Source: Amycolatopsis albispora | GTDB lineage: Bacteria; Actinomycetota; Actinomycetes; Mycobacteriales; Pseudonocardiaceae | Assembly: GCF_003312875.1 (NCBI RefSeq) | Contig: NZ_CP015163.1 | Span: 5,332,001 to 5,396,000, forward strand | DNA length: 64,000 nt | Reading direction: 5' to 3' | Shown here: positions 26,110-33,961 of the stretch, piece after piece | Position numbering within the stretch: the first letter of the stretch is position 1 | Layout of the letters: the number at the start of each line of letters is the position of its first letter | Notes under the pieces: model-generated | Database searches by the model: none | What the model was told of the DNA's origin: nothing | Seen by the model: only the letters and a program-made list of their open reading frames with translations | Made by a program: the position numbers and the translations under genes

Positions 26110-27132
26110 ATGATCACAGTGCAGTGGGAGCGCTATCCCCTGGTAGACCAGCATCCTGAAGGCCGTCGATGGTTGCAGTTCACAGCGAACATCGGGCGAG
26201 CCTGGAACACGGTGGACGCCTACGGACGCGCGGTGGATGACCATCTCGCGTTCTGCTTGACGATCGGCACCAGCCCGGAAGCGGCGCGGCCGGATGTCGT
26301 CGCGGCGTGGATCGGTGACATGCATCAGCGGCCGAACCGGAACGGCGGCGTCGGGCTGGCGAACTCGACCATCCAGGTACGGATCATTGGTGTCCGGTCG
26401 TTCTACGATTTCCTTGTCGAGGAAGGGATCCGGGAACGCAACCCGGTCCGGCGTGGACAGTCCAGCCGCCGAGGAGGTCAGGCGAGGCAGGGCTTGGTAC
26501 GGCGGGTGGAGAAGGCGCCGTGGATCCCGAACGACCATGCCTGGGACCGCATCCTGCGGGCGTGTGAGCACGAGCCGGTGCGCAACCGGCTGATGGTGAC
26601 CTTCGCCTACGACGGCGCGCTGCGCCGCGAGGAGCTGGTGTCGCTGGAGCCGGGGGACCTGGAACCGGCCTGGTCGTTGATTCACCTGCGGGCGGAGACG
26701 ACCAAGTCCAAACGCGCCCGCGAGGTGTCCTTCGGCACCACCTCCGCGCAGCTGCTGGTGGCCTACCTGCGCCAGCGCGGCGAGCTGTTCGGCCGAGTCG
26801 ACAGCGGCCTGTTCCTCAGCGAGTCCCGCCGCAACCGCGGCGAACCGCTGGGCCGATCGAGCTGGTCGAAGATCGTTACCGGCGTCGCGAAACGGGCCGA
26901 GGTTCCGCAGCTGTCCACCCACACCTTCCGGCACCTGCGGCTGACCGACCTGGCTCGCGCGGGGTGGAGCATCGACGAGATCGCCCAGTACGCCGGTCAC
27001 CGTGACCTGTCCACGACGCTGAAGTACATCCATCTGTCCGGTCGGGAACTGGCCGCCAAGCTGCACAAGGCCACCCGCTCGTTGCAGGCTGACCGCGAGC
27101 GCCGTCTCGCCGCTCTGGTGGAGGCATGGTGA
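26110..27132 (+). CDS. Tyrosine recombinase, TnpA-like
   Basis: The ATG at 26110 gives 340 residues, close to Tn554 TnpA. The N-terminal core-binding domain includes RIIGVRSFYDFLVEEG. The catalytic domain has FAYDGALRREELVSL (first Arg), AETTKSKRAREVSF (Lys strand), STHTFRHLRLTDLA (HxxR), and AQYAGHRDLSTTLKYIHLSG (His and nucleophile Tyr), so the active site is complete. Its stop overlaps the next gene by 7 bp. It would cut and join the element's ends together with the TnpB-like protein. Confidence 0.9.
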   Translation: MITVQWERYPLVDQHPEGRRWLQFTANIGRAWNTVDAYGRAVDDHLAFCLTIGTSPEAARPDVVAAWIGDMHQRPNRNGGVGLANSTIQVRIIGVRSFYDFLVEEGIRERNPVRRGQSSRRGGQARQGLVRRVEKAPWIPNDHAWDRILRACEHEPVRNRLMVTFAYDGALRREELVSLEPGDLEPAWSLIHLRAETTKSKRAREVSFGTTSAQLLVAYLRQRGELFGRVDSGLFLSESRRNRGEPLGRSSWSKIVTGVAKRAEVPQLSTHTFRHLRLTDLARAGWSIDEIAQYAGHRDLSTTLKYIHLSGRELAAKLHKATRSLQADRERRLAALVEAW

Positions 27133-29345
27133 CCGCGCGGAACGGCGAGCTGACCGTCACCGAGCGGGAGGCGCTCGCCAAGACCTACGACCAGCCCTGC
27201 CCTCGGTCGAGCCAGGCGCGCAGGCTGGTGCTGCGGAGGCTGCTGGAGCCGATCAACGAGGTGACCGGTCACTGGGGCGAGAAGAACGCCGCCCGCGTCT
27301 GCAACAGCGTACTGGGCCGGGTGCACAAGGAACAGCGGCCGTACTGGCGCTGGGATGAGGCGACCTGGATCGACCTCGCCGAGCAGGCCGGAGTCTCCAG
27401 CGACCGCGCGCAGCGCGCGCCGGTGATCGCCGTGGCGCACCTGCTGGGCCTGCACCGCAGCTTGCACCACCATGTGCAGGTTCAGGAATCGAGGGTTGCC
27501 GACCTGGTGTTCGGCCGCGACGCGTTCCAGGTGGTGTTGGCCGAGGTGATCGACACGTTGCGCTCGTGGGACGCGTCCCAGCACACCGTGGTCGGCCAGA
27601 TCCCGGCGGCGTTGAGCGACCTGCTGCTGGTGACCGGCACGCCGCGCCTGCAGGACATCACCGAGCAGCGGATCCGCGAACTGGCCGAGCGGTATCCGGC
27701 AGGTGCGCGGCGGCGCGGGCTGATCAAGATTTCGCGGGTGCTCGCGCACAAGGGCATCATCGCCACGGCGCTGCACGGTAACGACACTCAGCGCGGACCG
27801 CGGCCGGACACCCTGGCCACGGTGCCACCGAGCTGGCTGGCCTGGGCGCAGCGCTGGCGAGACCTGTCCACTCATGAGCCGGGCACGATCCGCGGGATGT
27901 TCTCGGTGATCCTCATCGCCGGACGCTGGGCGGCCGAGAAACACCCCGAGGCGCTCGAACCGCAGCTGTGGACCCGCGATATCGCCGCCGAGTACGTCGC
28001 CGACACCCTGCACGCGGTCCACGGGCAATGGGCCGGGCACAACCGCAACACCACCAAGCGCGGCCAGCCGCTGACCGCCGTGGGCAAGGTGCAGCGCATC
28101 GACAGCCTGCGCGGGTTCTTCTCCGACTTGATCGAGTGGGAGTGGATCAAACCCAGGTTCGACCCGCGCAAGGCCCTGGCCGGACCGCTGTCGGTGCGCG
28201 CCCAGATCGGCCCGAATCCACGGATCATCGACGAGGTCTCCTGGGCCAAGCTGATGGCCGCCGGGCTCACGCTCAACAGCGAGGACCTCAACGAATACGG
28301 CACCCCGCGGGCCAAGGCCACCGCCGATGGCCGGCGGTTGTACTACCCGATCGAGATGGTCCGCGCCCTGGTCGGCGTGTGGCTGTTCGCCGGGTGCCGC
28401 ATCGACGAGATCCGCCGACTGGACGTCGACTGCATCGACCGGGACGAGGGCCGCGACGACAAGACCGGGGAGACCTTCCCGATCTGCCTGCTGCGAGTGC
28501 CGCAGAACAAGACCTCGCGGCCGTTCTCCAAGCCGGTCGACCCGATCGTCGGCCAGCTCATCGATGCGTGGAAGCACGTCCGGCCGTCGCAACCCAAGAT
28601 CGTGGACCGCAAGACCGGTGAGCACCGCGAGTTCCTGTTCTGCGTCCGCGGCGAGCAGATCGGCCGGGCCTACCTCAACGACACCGTGCTGCCCGCGCTC
28701 TGCCGCAAGGCCGGTATCCCCGAATCCGACTCCCGAGGAGCGCTGACCAGCCACCGCGCCCGGTCCACCATCGCCACCCAACTACTCAACGCACCTGAGC
28801 CACTGTCCATTGCGGACCTGAAGGAATGGTTGGGGCACAAGCACTTCTCCAGCACCCGGCACTACGCTGCGATCCTGCAACGCCGACTCACCGCCGCCTA
28901 CCGCAAGGCCGACTACTTCGCCCGCAACGTGCGCACCATCCAGGTGCTCATCGACCGGGAGACCATCCTGTCCGGCGGCGCGACCGATGGTGAGCAGCCG
29001 TGGAAGTACTACGACCTCGGGGACGGGTACTGCACCTACGACTTCTTCGCCAAATGCCCGCACCGGCTCGCTTGCGCCCGCTGCCCGTTCTACCTGCCCA
29101 AGGAATCCAGCGCCGGGCGCTTGCTCGAAGTCAAAGACGGCGTCGACCAGATGCTCGAACGCCTCACCCTCACCGACGACGAACGCGCCGCCCTCGAAGG
29201 CGACCGCGACGCCCTCGCCACGCTGGCCGAACGCCTCGCCAAAGTCCCCACCCCCGCCGGGCCTACACCGGAGCAACTCGGCACAGATCGCGCGTTCGTC
29301 GCGCTCACCACCGTTCAGGACAGCCTCACCGGAGGACGACCATGA
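27126..29345 (+). CDS. Large tyrosine recombinase, TnpB-like
   Basis: 739 residues, larger than TnpB of Tn554 (about 630) but with the same plan. A long N-terminal region leads to a catalytic domain with LFAGCRIDEIRRLDVDCID (Arg), LLRVPQNKTSRPFSKPV (Lys strand), LTSHRARSTIATQLL (HxxR), and LGHKHFSSTRHYAAIL (His, Tyr). The C-terminus has a Cys cluster, YCTYDFFAKCPHRLACARC, likely to bind zinc, followed by a coiled charged tail. The active site is complete. A third plus-strand gene of TnpC type is not evident; the next genes run the other way. Confidence 0.9.
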   Translation: MVTARNGELTVTEREALAKTYDQPCPRSSQARRLVLRRLLEPINEVTGHWGEKNAARVCNSVLGRVHKEQRPYWRWDEATWIDLAEQAGVSSDRAQRAPVIAVAHLLGLHRSLHHHVQVQESRVADLVFGRDAFQVVLAEVIDTLRSWDASQHTVVGQIPAALSDLLLVTGTPRLQDITEQRIRELAERYPAGARRRGLIKISRVLAHKGIIATALHGNDTQRGPRPDTLATVPPSWLAWAQRWRDLSTHEPGTIRGMFSVILIAGRWAAEKHPEALEPQLWTRDIAAEYVADTLHAVHGQWAGHNRNTTKRGQPLTAVGKVQRIDSLRGFFSDLIEWEWIKPRFDPRKALAGPLSVRAQIGPNPRIIDEVSWAKLMAAGLTLNSEDLNEYGTPRAKATADGRRLYYPIEMVRALVGVWLFAGCRIDEIRRLDVDCIDRDEGRDDKTGETFPICLLRVPQNKTSRPFSKPVDPIVGQLIDAWKHVRPSQPKIVDRKTGEHREFLFCVRGEQIGRAYLNDTVLPALCRKAGIPESDSRGALTSHRARSTIATQLLNAPEPLSIADLKEWLGHKHFSSTRHYAAILQRRLTAAYRKADYFARNVRTIQVLIDRETILSGGATDGEQPWKYYDLGDGYCTYDFFAKCPHRLACARCPFYLPKESSAGRLLEVKDGVDQMLERLTLTDDERAALEGDRDALATLAERLAKVPTPAGPTPEQLGTDRAFVALTTVQDSLTGGRP

Positions 29346-29356
29346 ACACCCCACCA

Positions 29357-29593
29357 CTACTCGGATCCAGGCCCGAACAACACCTCGCCGTCACTGCCAC
29401 CGAGCAGAAGCGTGAACCGGTTGAGATCGTTGCGCAGCTGGCGGGTGTCGTAGGCGCGGTTGCCGACGAAGCTGCTCAGCGACTCGTCGACGTGATCGGC
29501 CTCGGTGGCAAGCCAGTCGTGGACGAACTGAAACAGCTCGACGAGCTCGGCCGCGTCGCCGATGTCCAGATTTACAGAGGGCATGATGGGCAC
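29357..29593 (-). CDS. Small hypothetical protein, transposon cargo
   Basis: 78 residues (start at 29593, or four codons later), acidic and predicted helical: DIGDAAELVELFQFVHDWLA and ESLSSFVGNRAYDTRQLRND. It is convergent with the TnpB gene and 34 bp downstream of the larger cargo gene, so the two probably form a unit. I do not recognise the family. The amino-acid pattern (hydrophobic heptads) and GC-rich third positions argue that this strand rather than the plus strand is coding. Confidence 0.5.
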   Translation of the reverse strand: MPIMPSVNLDIGDAAELVELFQFVHDWLATEADHVDESLSSFVGNRAYDTRQLRNDLNRFTLLLGGSDGEVLFGPGSE

Positions 29594-29626
29594 AATCCTT
29601 GGTCAGGGTTGGCTGAAGGTTGGGGA

Positions 29627-30406
29627 TCAGCCAGACGAGTCTGTGCCGGACTCCTGCTGGCCAGCGGGCAACGGGATTGGGACAGTGGTCTGCCCGCCGG
29701 GATGTTCAACGACCAGGGTGAGAGCGCGTGCTTGTTCCGGTGGGCCTGGTTCAAGCGTGCACCTCTCGACAAACAAGACGTGCGACCCCGATCCACCCCC
29801 GCCTCCGCCTCGATACTGGGTTCCGACATCATCCCACCCGCGCCAGCGCACACCTGGTCCGAACCGTTCTCGCATCCGACGCGCATCGATGTCGACATGC
29901 GCGAGATTCAGCGCGAGGAAGGTCGACCACACCTCCAGGATCACCAGATTCGCCGTTACCTCCCCGATCGTGAGGCTGCGTCCCACCAACGGAACAATGT
30001 GGCGCAGTACGGGAGTGGGCGGATCTTCGATTGCCCGCCGCCACTCGGGTCGCTCAATGCCCACTCGCCTGGCCACAGCCTCGCCGCTGCTCGTGGCCGA
30101 CGTCTCCTGTCGCACGACCGTGAGCCAACCGGAACGCTGCAGGGTCACCTCCAGGTCGGCGAGGATCTGCTCGGCCTCCTCCTGACGGAGTGCCCCCGCG
30201 GCCACCAGCCCGATCGCCACCCCACGGATCTCAAACCGGTTGAAGCTATTTTGCCTGCCGAGTGCCGGCTGTCCCTTGCCCGCTCCCAGACTGTCGGCAA
30301 TCAGCTTCTCCAGATATCCACGCCCGTCCATACCGTCATCCTGCACCACCGAGAGCGGGAAACGGGCCTCGTTCTGCGAAGTCTCGTGTCGCTGGAGCAG
30401 AGGCAA
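29627..30406 (-). CDS. Hypothetical protein, transposon cargo
   Basis: Up to 259 residues from ATG 30406; ATG 30331 (MDGRGYLEKLIADSLGAG) is an equally good start. Visible parts are a helical N-terminal domain (AIGLVAAGALRQEEAEQILADL) and a middle beta-rich stretch (HIVPLVGRSLTIGEVTANLV, then VWSTFLALNLAHVDID). A Gly-run (GGGGGGSGS) and a C-terminal strand pair with a Pro-rich end follow. No catalytic motif is evident and no family is recognised. It lies just inside the right end of the Tn554-like element, where passenger genes are expected. Confidence 0.55.
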   Translation of the reverse strand: MPLLQRHETSQNEARFPLSVVQDDGMDGRGYLEKLIADSLGAGKGQPALGRQNSFNRFEIRGVAIGLVAAGALRQEEAEQILADLEVTLQRSGWLTVVRQETSATSSGEAVARRVGIERPEWRRAIEDPPTPVLRHIVPLVGRSLTIGEVTANLVILEVWSTFLALNLAHVDIDARRMRERFGPGVRWRGWDDVGTQYRGGGGGGSGSHVLFVERCTLEPGPPEQARALTLVVEHPGGQTTVPIPLPAGQQESGTDSSG

Positions 30407-30529
30407 GGATCATTGCCCGCCTTGTCTCGGCAGCAGCGGCCCGGTCGAACCAATCGACTCCCAACCAGCGTCACCCTCGCGCGACAGCACAGCAGGCGGG
30501 CACATCGTTACCGGATATTCGCAATAACT

Positions 30530-30847
30530 TGCCCATTCCACGGCAACGCGGGCTGACGCTGGCTGCGCGACAACGACCCCGACGGCTGGGCCGAGGCGGT
30601 CGAGTTCGACAAAGCCATCCGCGACGGCTACCCGCACGCCACGACTCAAGGTCAGCAATTGCGCGGGCAGTACTTCTTGCACCGGTCTTGTCGACCACTC
30701 GGCGAAGTCGACCTCGACCCGCCCGCTCTCGGAAAGCGGCACCTGCGGCTGGTCTCCACCAAGGCGGTGGAGGAGGACGATCCCGACGGCTGCTCGCCGT
30801 GGTCGTGCCGGTCCGGCGCACCGGTCACTGTGGAGCGTGCGGCATGA
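30530..30847 (+). pseudogene. PP-loop ATPase, 3' part of the interrupted gene
   Basis: Continues the family sequence after the insertion: CPFHGNAG, then a TGA stop (30554-30556), then RWLRDNDPDGWAEAVEFDKA, GQYFLHRSCRPLGEVD and a Cys-containing end (GCSPWSCRSG). The in-frame stop shows additional decay, probably TGG to TGA. The final stop overlaps the ATG of the transporter gene (ATGA), showing the ancestral operon continuity across the insertion. Confidence 0.8.
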
Positions 30848-31392
30848 CCGGGCTGCCGCGCTCGCCCGCGACGGCGGGGCACGGGCTCGTCTGGGCGGGT
30901 CTGGCGGTGTCGGCCGCCTACGTCGGCTCGGTGGTGATGGCGAACTGGGCCTCCACGCACTGGTCGGCTCTGCTCGTCAGCTCGCTGATCGTGCCCGCCG
31001 GCACGCTGTGGGCCGGGGTGACGCTGACGCTGCGAGACCTGCTGCACGAGACCCTGGGCACGTCGGGCGTTCTCGCCGCGATCGTGGTGGGGGCGTGGCT
31101 GTCCTGGTCGTTGGCCTCACCGCAGATCGCCGTCGCGAGCGTTGTCGCGTTCGCCGTGTCCGAGTGCGTCGACTCGGTCATCTACGGCCGGATTCGGGGC
31201 CGGTCGCGGCTGGGCGCGGTCGTCGGCTCGAACGTCGTCGGGCTGGTGAGCGACAGCGTGCTGTTCGTGCCGCTGGCGTTCGGGTCCTTCGCCGCAGTGC
31301 CCGGTCAGATCCTCGGCAAGGCGGTCGCGACCGCGCTCACCGTTGCGGTGTTGCTGCTCGCGAATACCGCTCGGCGGGCGGTGTCACGATGA
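30844..31392 (+). CDS. VUT/YhhQ-family transporter (queuosine-precursor type)
   Basis: 182 residues with about six membrane helices (WAGLAVSAAYVGSVVMANWA, LLVSSLIVPAGTLWAGVTL, SGVLAAIVVGAWLSWSLA and later pairs). The family hallmark acidic/His segment LRDLLHETLG follows helix 2, and SECVDSVIYGRI with SNVVGLVSDSVLFV matches the later part. Family members (YhhQ) import preQ0/preQ1 or related 7-deazaguanines. Start and stop overlap both neighbours by 4 bp. It is directly followed by a TGT-like enzyme, which strongly suggests it supplies deazaguanine for that enzyme. Confidence 0.8.
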   Translation: MTGLPRSPATAGHGLVWAGLAVSAAYVGSVVMANWASTHWSALLVSSLIVPAGTLWAGVTLTLRDLLHETLGTSGVLAAIVVGAWLSWSLASPQIAVASVVAFAVSECVDSVIYGRIRGRSRLGAVVGSNVVGLVSDSVLFVPLAFGSFAAVPGQILGKAVATALTVAVLLLANTARRAVSR

Positions 31393-32285
31393 GGTTCTTC
31401 CTTGGGACCCATCAGCCGTCCTGGCTCGCCCGCGATCTCGGTGTCCCACTGTTGGTCTCCCACCGCAGGCTGGCCGATCGGCGCAGCCTTCCGCGCGCGA
31501 GCGCGCCGTGGGCGTGCGACTCCGGAGGCTTCACGGAGTTGTCGATGCACGGCAGGTGGCGCATCGACGAACGCGGCTACGTCGCGGCGCTTCGCCGCTA
31601 CGCCACCGAGATCAGCAACCTCGCGTGGGCCGCGCCAATGGACCACATGACGGAGGCTCATGTCTTGGCACGCACCGGTGCGACGGTGCGCGTCCATCAG
31701 CACCGCACGGTCGCGAACTACCTGCGGCTGCGTGATCTCGCCCCCGAGTTGCCGATCATCCCCGTACTGCAAGGCCAGTCCATTGCGGACTACAACCGGT
31801 GCGCGGACTTCTACGAACGACACGGCGTCGATCTCGCCGCACTGCCGCTGGTCGGGGTGGGCAGTGTGTGCCGACGCCAGCACACCGCTGAAGTCGAGCA
31901 GATCATGCGGTCGCTGTCGGCTCGCGGGTACCGCTTGCACGCTTTCGGAGCGAAGGTGCTCGGGCTGGGGCGCTATGCCGACGCGATCTCCAGCAGTGAC
32001 TCGGCGGCCTGGAGTTTCCGGGGCAGGTATGTGCCCGGCTGCACGCCCAGCCACCGCAGCGAATCCAACTGCCTGCGCTTCGCGCTGGCTTGGCACACCA
32101 GGCTTCTGACCTCCTTGCGCGCCGAAGAACCCGGCCATCAGTCCGACCGCGGGCCGACTTCCGCGCGCGGCAAGGGACCGCGAGCAGGCGGCCAGAGAAC
32201 CGGACGCACCCGCCCTGGCTCGCCGCGTCCGCGCCAGGCCGGAGGCCGGACGGCCGCTCGCACGCAGAACTCGCGCGCCTCATAG
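31389..32285 (+). CDS. TGT-like / DpdA-family 7-deazaguanine DNA transglycosylase candidate
   Basis: 298 residues. The N-terminal two thirds match the tRNA-guanine-transglycosylase barrel: WACDSGGFTELSMHG reproduces the TGT DSGGF motif with the catalytic Asp, then NLAWAAPMDHMTEAHVLA, IIPVLQGQSIADY, LPLVGVGSVCRRQ and LHAFGAKVLGLGRYADAI. A Cys/His set near residue 220 (GCTPSHRSESNCLRFALAWH) could bind zinc. The C-terminal 45 residues are basic and disordered. Known DpdA proteins insert preQ0-type bases into DNA instead of tRNA. Neighbouring DNA methylases and a precursor transporter favour DNA as substrate. The gene looks intact. Confidence 0.75.
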   Translation: MRFFLGTHQPSWLARDLGVPLLVSHRRLADRRSLPRASAPWACDSGGFTELSMHGRWRIDERGYVAALRRYATEISNLAWAAPMDHMTEAHVLARTGATVRVHQHRTVANYLRLRDLAPELPIIPVLQGQSIADYNRCADFYERHGVDLAALPLVGVGSVCRRQHTAEVEQIMRSLSARGYRLHAFGAKVLGLGRYADAISSSDSAAWSFRGRYVPGCTPSHRSESNCLRFALAWHTRLLTSLRAEEPGHQSDRGPTSARGKGPRAGGQRTGRTRPGSPRPRQAGGRTAARTQNSRAS

Positions 32286-32310
32286 CCCTTCACGGAATTG
32301 GAGAACCGCC

Positions 32311-33051
32311 ATGCCTTCGAACACCACCGCGCAGGATGAGTCCGGCGACCGCATTCCGCGTTGGGCTGCGACCGCCGGCCGCCAGACTTTCGGGCAGCGC
32401 CTCACAGCGATGGGCGTCCGGCTGTTCGGGTCGGCGACGGAGCCGGACACCGGTGAGGTCACGCCGTCGTGGCGCGTGCGGCAGCACGTCCTGCGCGACT
32501 ACCACGCCGCGAACCTTGTTGCGGCCCGCACCGTGTCCGAGGAATTGGTTCGCGCCGGTTTCAACACCGGAGACGTGCCTTATGGCTATCGCGCTCGGCG
32601 GGTCCGGGTCACTCCGGCGGGCCGACGAGCGCGCTGGCGCACTCGGCTGCAGATCGAACCGGTCGAAGCGTCCACGGTGCGGATGATTTTCGTGTGGAGG
32701 GGCGAGGATCGCTTGTCCACCACGGAGATCCGTCGCCGACTCGCCGCGTCCCGCTACCCCGCGCCGTTGGACCCCGAGACAGGCGAGCCAGGCGTGTGGA
32801 CGGTGGCGATTGTGCGGGCGATCCTGCGTAACCCGAAGTACCTCGGCCGCCAGGTCTGGGGGCGCACCCACCACGGAAAGCCGACTCCGCAAGCTGACTG
32901 GGTCTGGTCGGAGGTGTGGGTGCACCCGCCGCTGGTGACCGCCGAGGAGTTCGCCGCCGCCGACCGGCGCTGGTGGGGTGTCCCCGCCTCGGCCGGGGCC
33001 AACGACTTCTCCGCGAATGCGCTGCCGCCCGACCAACGGCGGGCCGCGTGA
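32311..33051 (+). CDS. Serine-recombinase 'Recombinase' domain protein without catalytic domain
   Basis: 246 residues from an ATG with GGAG upstream. Residues about 85-200 match the DNA-binding Recombinase domain of large serine integrases: GFNTGDVPYGYRARR, EPVEASTVRMIFVWRGED, STTEIRRRLAASRYPAP and AIVRAILRNPKYLGRQVW. The resolvase catalytic domain with its Ser is absent, and the N-terminal 80 residues are unrelated. It could bind att-like DNA and modulate the integrase, or be a domesticated remnant. Its stop overlaps the next gene's start (TGATG). It is found between the modification cassette and the integrase. Confidence 0.75.
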   Translation: MPSNTTAQDESGDRIPRWAATAGRQTFGQRLTAMGVRLFGSATEPDTGEVTPSWRVRQHVLRDYHAANLVAARTVSEELVRAGFNTGDVPYGYRARRVRVTPAGRRARWRTRLQIEPVEASTVRMIFVWRGEDRLSTTEIRRRLAASRYPAPLDPETGEPGVWTVAIVRAILRNPKYLGRQVWGRTHHGKPTPQADWVWSEVWVHPPLVTAEEFAAADRRWWGVPASAGANDFSANALPPDQRRAA

Positions 33052-33356
33052 TGGCCACGAACCACTACCCGGACGGGTTGACGATCGAAGCCATCACCGC
33101 ACTGCAGCGGGAAGTCGACGATGAACTCCGGCGGGAGGGCTACCCCGTTCCGCCAGTCCAGCAGGCGTTCGTGGCGGTCCGGCCAGCCCCGGCCCACAGG
33201 CTCCGGGCTGACCACTCGTCACCACGAGCCGAGGGCTCGCCTACGCGGTCGCTGCCGACCGGAGATGGCCCCGTCCGGAGCCCCCAGCGGTCCAGCGGAC
33301 AACGAGTGCGCCCGGCCGACGACGTGGCCTCCCGTTCCGGGTCGGGTGACCTATGA
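33051..33356 (+). CDS. Small element protein, unknown
   Basis: 101 residues. The N-terminal 45 (LTIEAITALQREVDDELRRE, then GYPVPPVQQAFVAVRPA) look like an ordered helical domain, and the rest is basic and disordered. Coupled on both sides by overlapping start and stop codons. I do not recognise the family. As part of the operon leading to the integrase it may be an excision or regulatory accessory factor; that is inference from position. Confidence 0.5.
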   Translation: MATNHYPDGLTIEAITALQREVDDELRREGYPVPPVQQAFVAVRPAPAHRLRADHSSPRAEGSPTRSLPTGDGPVRSPQRSSGQRVRPADDVASRSGSGDL

Positions 33357-33589
33357 CTCCGCAGAGAAAGAGAAGGCAGAGAAAACGCCATCCCGCCAAT
33401 TCTGGGGGCGTTGCGATCCGAGGCATTCGTCACGATCCGCCTGACATTCGCAAGCTCGCAAAAGTCATCGTGAGTCTCGCAACAACAGCAAGGCAAGACG
33501 AAGACGCGCCCGAAAACGACTCGTTCGGTACGCAAGAATCAAACGTTGCATCGGAAGAGCAGCAAATCGACCATTCGGAAGCGGCGTAA
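33353..33589 (+). CDS. Small basic/acidic protein, unknown
   Basis: 78 residues, ATGA overlap with the previous stop. The N-terminus is strongly basic (MTPQRKRRQRKRHPA). The central part RHDPPDIRKLAKVIVSLA resembles a short helix seen in small actinobacterial phage and ICE proteins. The end is acidic. The second half of the gene is visibly lower in GC than its neighbours. No function can be assigned. Confidence 0.45.
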   Translation: MTPQRKRRQRKRHPANSGGVAIRGIRHDPPDIRKLAKVIVSLATTARQDEDAPENDSFGTQESNVASEEQQIDHSEAA

Positions 33590-33700
33590 AGAATCACGGC
33601 ACATCGAGGTAATATTTGAATTGAAAAAGGAGACGCCGACTTTCGAGCGGCAGCCATTTTGTGGCGATCTCCATTCCGAAATAGACGAGAAGAGCGTGGG

Positions 33701-33961
33701 ATGACGGGCGCGAACGCAGAACCTTCCGGAAACTGGTGCAAAGGTGTTTTCTCCGCAACGCTATCGGCGGCCTCGACCGCAGCGGAGCCGAAGCTTCGGG
33801 TCGTCACCTACCGGCGTATGGCATCAGACGCCCCGGCCACGGCTGCCTCCCTGGACGCGCAGCGCGCGGCGTGCCAACGCCTTATCGAAGAGCTCGGCCT
33901 GCACCTCGTTGACGTGTTCATCGAGCCCGAGCACTCGGCGACCGAGACGAGCGCGCGATGA
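33701..33961 (+). CDS. Truncated serine-recombinase-like N-terminal protein
   Basis: 86 residues from ATG 33701. Residues 31-86 align in pattern with the first half of a resolvase domain: LRVVTYRRMASDAPATAASL where integrases have YLRVSS, then AQRAACQRLIEELGLHLVDV and EPEHSATETSAR. It ends at exactly the point where the catalytic domain would go on, overlapping the integrase ATG by 4 bp. A Ser is present near the catalytic position but the remaining catalytic Arg residues are missing. It may be a decayed duplicate or a dimerisation inhibitor of the integrase. Confidence 0.55.
   Translation: MTGANAEPSGNWCKGVFSATLSAASTAAEPKLRVVTYRRMASDAPATAASLDAQRAACQRLIEELGLHLVDVFIEPEHSATETSAR

Larger units (their letters stand above)
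26071..30529. mobile_element. Tn554-like transposon inserted at a TGCC core in the PP-loop gene
   Basis: The left junction GGGTGCC-TTATG and right junction AACT-TGCC-CATTCC share TGCC (26071-26074 and 30530-30533). Removing 26071-30529 joins SACVG to CPFHG, the family's uninterrupted sequence. The element carries two overlapping tyrosine recombinases sized like TnpA and TnpB of Tn554 and two opposite-strand genes. I see no long terminal inverted repeat or target duplication, consistent with Tn554-type site-specific recombination. Confidence 0.8.

Noticed and set aside
29342..30556. A plus-strand TnpC-like gene starting at the ATG that overlaps the TnpB stop
   Set aside because: After the first residues its translation lacks domain character, and the opposite strand carries two frames with better protein-like sequence; I could not exclude a very short TnpC.
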